Positions 45,618 to 51,433 of a stretch of 51,433 nucleotides of DNA are shown piece by piece; the first letter of the stretch is position 1, and the number at the start of each line of letters is the position of its first letter. The stretch comes from Gnetum montanum. Its lineage: Eukaryota > Streptophyta > Gnetopsida > Gnetales > Gnetaceae. The stretch spans positions 800,933 through 852,365 of the forward strand of contig MNCI01003361.1 of NCBI GenBank assembly GCA_015680685.1. The letters run 5' to 3'. The notes below the pieces were generated by a model. It saw only the letters and a program-made list of their open reading frames with translations. It was not told the origin of the DNA and made no database searches. The position numbers and the translations under genes are program-made.

Positions 45618-47894
45618 CTGATAGATAATTGAATTCTATTGTAACTTAGCTTCCAAATGATGAGTATGATGTGTTGGAACAAAAATCAGCAACTACCAAG
45701 AAAATAATCAAGAACATTAGTCAAAAGAGCACAGCTACAAACCTGAAATTAGTAAGAACATTAGTCAATATAGCATAACTACAAACCTGAAATTGGTAAT
45801 TCCCAGCAATAAATTTTCGTACTTGAAGATTAGCTACAGATGGAGAGATAAGAGTAATCCGTAAGAAGTACGCCCATAGCCAAATGTGCAAAATTAATGA
45901 AAGAAAAAGTAATCTATAATTTAAAATAAGCCAATTAAGATAAATAAGATTTTTCTAAAAAAAAACTCTATAGACTTTGGTCAGTCAGATATTTCTTTTA
46001 AAAATAATTCAATCAATTTCCTAAAAATCTATCATTAATCACCAATAAAATGTTGGTATATCGATTGTCAATAAACAAAAAATTAAAAAATTTAATAAAA
46101 TTCCGAAAGTAGTTTCCAATATCCAAAAGCGTTTATTACTAGCTAATACTAAACATTTTTCACATTGTTGGATACTGATTTGTAGAAGAGATGAAACAGA
46201 TTGACATATAGATAATAGCTTGTGGAAATCGTACATTTTCACTTCATTGTGGAAACTGGAAACTGGAAATTTTTATGACGTCCAGGAAATCACAAAGGAT
46301 TTGTTTGACAGTTACAATGCCTCAACATATTTTTAATGATAACTACACAATAACAACGGAAAAGAGCTTTACTATTAATTTTTAATGATAAACTTCTTTA
46401 TAGGCCATGAATACTCAATGAACAGGCCATTCTAACATGGTCTAACCAGGTAAGATCGACAAAGATTTTGAACTTATGTTTTAAGGTCGACTATCCAGTT
46501 TTTCCTTGGCATGGAACTGCCATATATTGTAAGATATTACTATATAGAAAATTGGATTATATATATTTTCCTAATGGTATTGTACATATTGTGCTTCTAT
46601 TTAAAAAGATAAAGTATCTAGAAACACTGCATGTATTCCGAAATTTTTTATTCCAGGCGCGAAAGGTACTGTTTATTGTCCGTCGTTCTTTGAAACTGTT
46701 TCTAACTTTAATCATTTAGAAATGTCCTAACCTACGATAAGTTTTGTTACAGAGAAATTGTTTCCTAACACATTAGGTAAAGACTGAAACTTTTGGAACA
46801 AGATCAATTACGTACCTGGCTCTATTTGTAATTTTTTAAAATTTTGTTGACCAACTACTTTGCGTCTAGTATGTAGCCATTTCATTTATTTTCTCCACGT
46901 TACAAACTTTCTCGGTCCAGTACAAAGAACCATAGCTTTCGTGGACATAACCTTGTTAAGTCATTCCAAAAGATAAGCAGTTCCCGATACATCTCATCAA
47001 TACTTGTCTCAGCCGTGTCCATTTGCAATATGTCTAAGCGTTATCTAATGTAGTACTACCTCATGACTCAGAACATTTCGTGATTGAGTAATTTGCCTAT
47101 ACATCCTGGTAAGAAATAAGATCGCACTAATTCTTGTTTTAACTTAACATTTTTACTAACATTTTCCGAATTGTAAGCATAATATTTAAACAAATCCCTT
47201 ATAAAAGTAAATAAGAATTCCTAAACTTTTCAACAGGGTCGAAGATTACGGAAAGCCGCTCACTCTATCAAATTTGGTTCGAAAACATTGTTGCTTGATA
47301 CATTTGAACCAAAATTATGAAATGAGGCAAAAAGAGAAAATTCGTCTCCCCTTCCATCAAATAACAACCACGCCCAGTAAGCACAGGGATGCCGTTGGTA
47401 ACCTAACAAAGGGGAAATTTCCGAAAATTCCCTACCACTTCTATCAAGATCCGCGATCCAGTTGACCTCAGAAAAGCAAAGACATTTTCAGCTACGAAAA
47501 TGACAGACGAACGAAATTCGGAACCATTTACCACGCTAAAGCCATTCGCAAACACCCATTGCTTGACAGAAATGCACAAACAATTTCGAATTTCAACCAT
47601 CATCCATTCCAAAAGCATGACGAACTCGAAGAATTCTCCTTCAATCTCAGACCTAAAAATCAGGCTCGAATTCGGCCGCCCGAAATTGGCACAAACTAGG
47701 ATTACAGTCCAACAAAAACCGCCACGGAATCAGGCGAATTAGGCTCAAAATTTGAAACGGCTAGGAAACACCTCAGAGCACCACTACACAGACCACACCT
47801 CACAGAGAATCGCAAAAATCAAAAGCAAAATTCAAACAAAAAATTCTAAACAAACAATGGGAGGAAGAAATGGAGCAGTCAAACAAAAAATTAC
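45618..47894 (-). other. Large intron in the 5' UTR of the Mei2-like gene (inferred)
   Basis: The exon bearing the ATG is preceded by a good acceptor (TATCAG at 45618-45623, minus strand), and no upstream in-frame coding sequence is seen. A good donor (AAAG|GTAATTTT at 47894) follows a GC-richer stretch just below a TATA box. Together they define a 2.28-kb leader intron. It contains a 45-bp tandem repeat (45708-45796). Smaller UTR exons inside it cannot be excluded; open frames here are not conserved-looking. Confidence 0.6.
45708..45796. repeat. 45-bp imperfect tandem repeat in the leader intron
   Basis: Two adjacent units share AAGAACATTAGTCAA and CTACAAACCTGAAATT (45708-45752 and 45753-45796) with a few differences. 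Confidence 0.8.
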
Positions 47895-48010
47895 CTTTGC
47901 AATTCATCTAGTGCAGACGACGATCTGACCTCTTCCTACTTTTCTTCCCGAAGCTGGCTGCTTGCGACACATTCATTCATTCATTCATTCATTGATGCCG
48001 ATCAAATCAA
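47895..48010 (-). other. Predicted noncoding first exon (5' UTR) of the Mei2-like gene
   Basis: Bounded by the donor at 47894 and an estimated transcription start about 30 bases below the TATA box at 48038-48045. It carries an (ATTC)5 repeat at 47971-47990, which on the minus strand gives a run of upstream ATGs. The start point is inferred from the TATA position only. Confidence 0.55.
47970..47994 (-). repeat. (ATTC)n microsatellite making six upstream ATGs
   Basis: Five ATTC units plus ATTG; on the gene strand this reads CAATGAATGAATG..., six overlapping ATGs (47992 down to 47970). The first three each close after two codons at TGA; the last three open reading frames of 14, 22 and 22 codons that all stop before the exon ends. 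Confidence 0.8.
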
Positions 48011-48037
48011 TCATTCGCTGTGCGCGTCGGAGAATTC

Positions 48038-48045
48038 AATATATA
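48038..48045 (-). promoter_or_regulatory. TATA box of the Mei2-like gene
   Basis: TATATATT on the minus strand in an otherwise GC-richer context (GGATCCGCGTATATATTG), about 150 bases upstream of the predicted leader donor. Position and orientation fit a core promoter; the start site near 48010 is inferred. Confidence 0.55.
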
Positions 48046-48059
48046 CGCGGATCCGCCAA

Positions 48060-48750
48060 GTTGAAAATGGTGAGCAAGGAATATAAACAAGAAAAAGGGG
48101 GCCAGGCGCAGGCCAAGACAAAGGATATTTACAATACCAGCAACAGCAGCAGCAGCAGAGAGAAAAGGAGGAACATGTATGCGCCACAACACAACTGGGG
48201 CCCCGTTGACAGACAACAAAGAAAGAAATGAAATGAAAGGCAGAAAGAGGGACCAGCGAAGCACAGAAAATTTGCAAATGCCGACGGATGATGATTATGA
48301 TGATGAAACGATACCCAACCAAGGCCAATCCACTCACGCCAAACCAAATCCAGAACGAAAACCTGGATGTGAATGTGAATGTGAATATGAAATGAAACGA
48401 TGTTGAAACTCTATTATCAATACCAAAGCCAAACGCAAAATCTATGCACAATTCACAATTCACAATCACACGCAGTAGGTAGACAGACCACGAGAGACTC
48501 CCGAATTCCCTTCCTTGGCCTTCTCAGCTGCTGCCACTGCTGCTGCATTTTTGTTTTTTTTTGTTAACGCCCCTTTTATTCTGTCCGACCAGAGGCCCAG
48601 TACATTATAATCTTACTTGAACTAGCGCTCTGGCCCAATGTCAGTCTGGCAGGGATAAATTTCTTCGCCGTCCACACAAAACAATAACAACAACAATACG
48701 AAATATTAACTGCATTATTAGGCCTGCCCGCTGCCCGTTGTGTGTGTTTG
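48060..48750. other. Upstream region of the Mei2-like gene
   Basis: GC-richer than the retrotransposon DNA, with short simple repeats (CAG near 48140-48157, TGTGAA near 48367-48388) and no supported gene. Minus-strand frames at 48007-48469 overlap one another and are low-complexity; I read them as chance. Likely promoter-proximal DNA. Confidence 0.5.
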
Positions 48751-48754
48751 CGGC

Positions 48755-48803
48755 CACGTGGGACCCACCGCCGGAAATGACTCCAGTAAAACCATGCCAC
48801 GTG
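48755..48803. promoter_or_regulatory. Paired G-boxes (CACGTG)
   Basis: Perfect CACGTG hexamers at 48755-48760 (core GCCACGTGGG) and 48798-48803 (GCCACGTGTA), 43 bases apart, about four helical turns. G-boxes are bound by bZIP and bHLH factors. They lie about 0.75 kb upstream of the predicted start of the Mei2-like gene. Confidence 0.6.
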
Positions 48804-48809
48804 TAAAGC

Positions 48810-49685
48810 CTCCTACATCCATTTCTGACAAGACACGCTTCGTACCCTGGTCACGCCTTCGCAGAATACGCGGGTCCGAACTCTAAACGGCTACTTAAAA
48901 TTTCTTCTTTTCTGCTTTTGCCCTCTTCTTTTTTCTGATTTTCCGTCAAGCAATCTCCTCTCCAGGTATTAGTTTTCGACAGGAAATGCGACCCGCCAGA
49001 AAAAGGAAAAAAAACCGACGGAAATTTGTACTTTTTCGATTCCGCGTAGACAGGTTGGCCTTTGCACGTAAAATCCGGATGCCTGCCTTAACTTTTTCAG
49101 TTTGGTTTGGCTTGTGGATTTTGTTATCCGTTACAGTTGGAGACGACGGGGGTTCGATCCCAGACTTGGGCCTGCAAAACAAAGTTACTTGTACGCCTCT
49201 CCTTGTTTGTTTGTTTGTTTGTTTGTTGAGCCAGCAAGCTTTGTCTTGGTTCTGCTGCTGTTAACGCTTTGGTCCTTGCTCTTCGAATTTTGACTTTGAG
49301 CCACTGATTACGGTATTCTTTTTTCGCTCATCTGCCGATGACGCCAATTCGCTCCCTGGGCGATTTTCACGAGGTGGGACCCTGCCTTTGGTTTTGATAT
49401 TTTAGTTTTGACTTGCCACGCTGCATCACACCTTTTGCAACTACTGTGCCATTGAGATGAACCATTTATCCTGCACTACAATTCATTGTTGCAAGCCAGC
49501 GTAGGTGATGATCAATTTCAAAAAAATGGAAAATATTCCGTGCAGATGAAATGAGTAATTAAATAGTTTGAATTTGGGAATTCCGATGGCTTTCGTCACC
49601 GGGTAATAGGTAGTGTGTGAATTTGAGCCCCATTAACCCACTAAAAGAAGAGCAAAAATTTCAGTTTTAAGATTTTATTATTATT
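48810..49685. other. Intergenic region with a SINE-like unit
   Basis: No supported gene. A candidate SINE lies at 49101-49228. The frame at 48986-49264 overlaps it and is low-complexity (poly-Leu/Cys from TTTG repeats), so it is not called. Confidence 0.45.
49101..49228 (+). repeat. SINE-like unit ending in a TTTG repeat (candidate)
   Basis: A-box-like TGGCTTGTGG (49108-49117) and a strong B-box GGTTCGATCCC (49151-49161), 43 bases apart, followed by a short body and (TTTG)n at 49203-49228. This layout, tRNA-like head plus simple-repeat tail, is that of plant SINEs. No target duplication was identified. Confidence 0.45.
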
Positions 49686-49688
49686 AAT

Positions 49689-49712
49689 TATATATATATA
49701 TATACATATATT
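49689..49712. repeat. TA dinucleotide repeat at the 5' edge of the LINE
   Basis: ATATATATATATATACATATATT directly before the first LINE coding trace. An AT-rich target or an expansion beside a 5'-truncated LINE would both fit. Confidence 0.75.
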
Positions 49713-49737
49713 ATAAATTTACTATTATTATAATATG

Positions 49738-51433
49738 CCTTGGACTTGTCAGAATGAACTGACAGGCTTCGTCGCAAAAGAGCTAGCAACTTTATCTCTA
49801 GCTTAAATCTCACTTTAGATTTTCTCCTCCTCCAAGAAATCAAGATCTCAGCCGAACAATTATCTTTTTCAACCCACGGGTTTCTTCCCCATTCTTCCGT
49901 TCTTGCTACTTCGCATGAGGGTGGCAAAGGTGGCGCAGCCATTCTGTATTCAGCTTATTGGAAAGACAAACTCCTTCAGCACGGGTCCGATTTAAGTCAC
50001 CGAGTGACCTGGGCTGTTTTCTCATCCTCACATGGTCCCTTCGGAGTTTGTTCTATTTATGCCCCCAATGACTCTACCGAACGCGCCCAACTGTGGCATG
50101 AACTCACTCATAGCCTCCCTTCTATTCCTTGGATTTTTGGTGGCGATTTTAACATGATGGAATTCTCTCATGACAAGCTCGGGGGTGTTTTCTCTCAACT
50201 TCCGCATCAAGAATTTCACGCCTGGTCAAATTTTAAGAAACGTTTCTATCTTTCGGACGGCATCGCAAACCCTGCTAGTGGCTCTCTAAACAGCTTCACT
50301 TGGAACAATCTTCGTAAGGGGCAGGCTCGCATTTATAGTCGGCTAGATAGGTATTACTTTTCCACCCTTTCTTTTTGGCAGACCCTTTCTACTACTAAAG
50401 TCCACCAACACGCAACCTTATCTGATCATTTCCCTATTACTTTATCTATGCAAATCCATAATGACCACCAACGACGGAATTATCATCTCTTTAGGTTACA
50501 TAGCCAATGTTTCTCTTCTCCTTCCGCCCAACAACTTCTTTCTAGCCTTTGGAATGCTGAACCAAGACCCTTAGGTTCAACGGGTTGGATCCACTGGTGG
50601 CTTCGAACTACTAGTAGAGTTAGGAATTTCGCCCGTCATTTTGGTAAGGAAGTTGCCTCTCGCTCTCGGCAAGAGTACACCAACATATGCTCTACCATTG
50701 AGCACCTTACGACTAAACTAACTGATGATCCCTTCAATAGTCACCTTCAAGGGGGAGCTTGCCAAAGCCCGTATTGCCTTTCAACATTGGGAAGTATATA
50801 AGGCACAAGGAGCCTTGATTAAAAGTCGACTCACTTGGCTAAACATACAAGTCAAGCTCTGTAAGGAATTCTTTAAGTACCTTAACCGATCCCCCCCTTC
50901 ACCCTCTTTAGATAAAATCTCCATAAATGGTTCCATTATCACTGACCAAAATAGTCTTCTCTCTTTTCTTAAAGAACACTTTGAGGCCTTATTCACCACT
51001 ACTCCTATGGATCCTGCATCCTTCGTGGCAGCCACTCTAAATTATCCTAAACTGGTTAACTCTTCTATGCTGACAATTTTAGAAGCCGATATTACTCCAG
51101 TTGAGCTTCGACAGGCTTGCTTTAACCTAAGCCCTGGGAAAGCCCCGGGTTATGATGGTTTTCCAGTTGAATTTTTCCAAAAGCATTGGGATCTGGTTGG
51201 TTCTGACCTGTTCCATGTTATTAAAGAGGCTACTCTTACTGGCTCTTTGGGACCAATCTTAAACTAAGGGATTATTCGTCTTCTCCCTAAAACAGGAGAT
51301 CCAACTTGTATCTCCAACTGGCGACCTATCACCTTACTTAATGTGGTTTACAAAATTTGGGCAAAGTGTTTGGCCTTGCGATTAAAAAAAGTCCTTGCCT
51401 TTATTATTTCCCCCCAGCAGACTGGCTTTGTTC
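49738..51433 (+). mobile_element. LINE (L1-type) ORF2: endonuclease and reverse transcriptase, 5' truncated, cut by window end
   Basis: AP-like endonuclease: LLLQEIKIS (near 49825), FGGDFNMM (near 50141) and SDHFPITL (near 50420), which carry the catalytic Glu, Asp-Asn and Asp-His residues. A linker follows, then RT: SPGKAPGYDGFPVEFFQ (near 51130), LLPKTGD, NWRPITLLNVVYKIWAK and SPQQTGF up to the edge. One frameshift near 50740 moves the frame, and one in-frame TAA (51265-51267) interrupts RT. Otherwise the frames are long and the motifs clean, so this is much younger than the gypsy copies. The coding trace starts inside the endonuclease at about 49750, next to the TA repeat, so the 5' end is probably truncated on insertion. 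ORF1 is not seen. Confidence 0.88.

Noticed and set aside
48007-48469. Overlapping minus-strand frames up to 152 codons upstream of the Mei2-like gene
   Set aside because: Low-complexity Phe/Cys/Ile-rich translations of simple repeats; three frames overlap and none has a domain.
49151-49161. Functional tRNA gene at the strong B-box
   Set aside because: The acceptor and anticodon arms do not pair around it; SINE-like unit preferred.
48986-49264. 92-codon frame with a basic start and hydrophobic stretch
   Set aside because: It runs through the SINE-like unit and its TTTG repeat, which produce the Leu/Cys/Phe string; no sign of conservation.

Overview
This is nuclear DNA of a land plant. One intact, intron-rich gene, a Mei2-like RNA-binding protein read from the minus strand (40.6-48.0 kb), sits beside about 34 kb of nested, decayed LTR retrotransposons. 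There are no bacterial operons, tRNA clusters or CRISPR arrays. The density of old Athila-like Ty3/gypsy copies suggests a large, repeat-rich seed-plant genome, possibly a gymnosperm. That placement is inference; nothing in the window fixes the species. Two single Ns, one beside a 21-base G run and one inside a perfect 47-bp duplication, look like contig joins.

Layout: (1) 1-5713, minus strand: copy A of an Athila-like Ty3/gypsy element, with 5' LTR, PBS, gag and protease but no RT, RNase H or integrase. (2) 5714-about 9780, plus: copy B, interrupted by copy A, also without RT/RH/IN, with a solo LTR (7760-8535) in its protease and a perfect 5-bp target duplication. (3) 10083-14240, plus: copy C, an atypical member whose inside holds a decayed coiled-coil ORF instead of gag-pol, ending in a 3' LTR. 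(4) 14241-15347, minus: LTR and 3' stub of copy D, abutting the LTR of C tail to tail. (5) 15348-25136, plus: copy E, nearly complete (5' LTR truncated, PBS, gag, PR, RT, RH, IN, 3' LTR) but full of stops. (6) 25137-34075, plus: copy F, gag-pol plus a 3' LTR, lacking its own 5' LTR and leader. (7) 34.1-39.3 kb: very AT-rich, with Ty1/copia RT remnants, a tRNA-like SINE candidate and a possible LINE scrap. (8) 39.3-48.1 kb: the Mei2-like gene with 13 coding exons, a large 5'-UTR intron and a TATA promoter. (9) 48.1-49.7 kb: upstream DNA with a pair of G-boxes and a SINE-like unit. (10) 49.7-51.4 kb: a LINE with endonuclease and reverse transcriptase, running off the window.

How the parts relate: the gypsy copies A-F share LTR ends (TGATGA...CTCATCA), a T-rich repeat after integrase, a conserved 3' noncoding block and a G-rich polypurine tract. 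They are one family at different ages and degrees of deletion. No copy encodes a full set of active enzymes. The Mei2-like gene is the only locus here that appears functional: its 13 exons join to 2595 nt, 864 codons plus a stop, with every splice phase consistent. Its predicted 5' leader carries a repeat-generated cluster of upstream ATGs.
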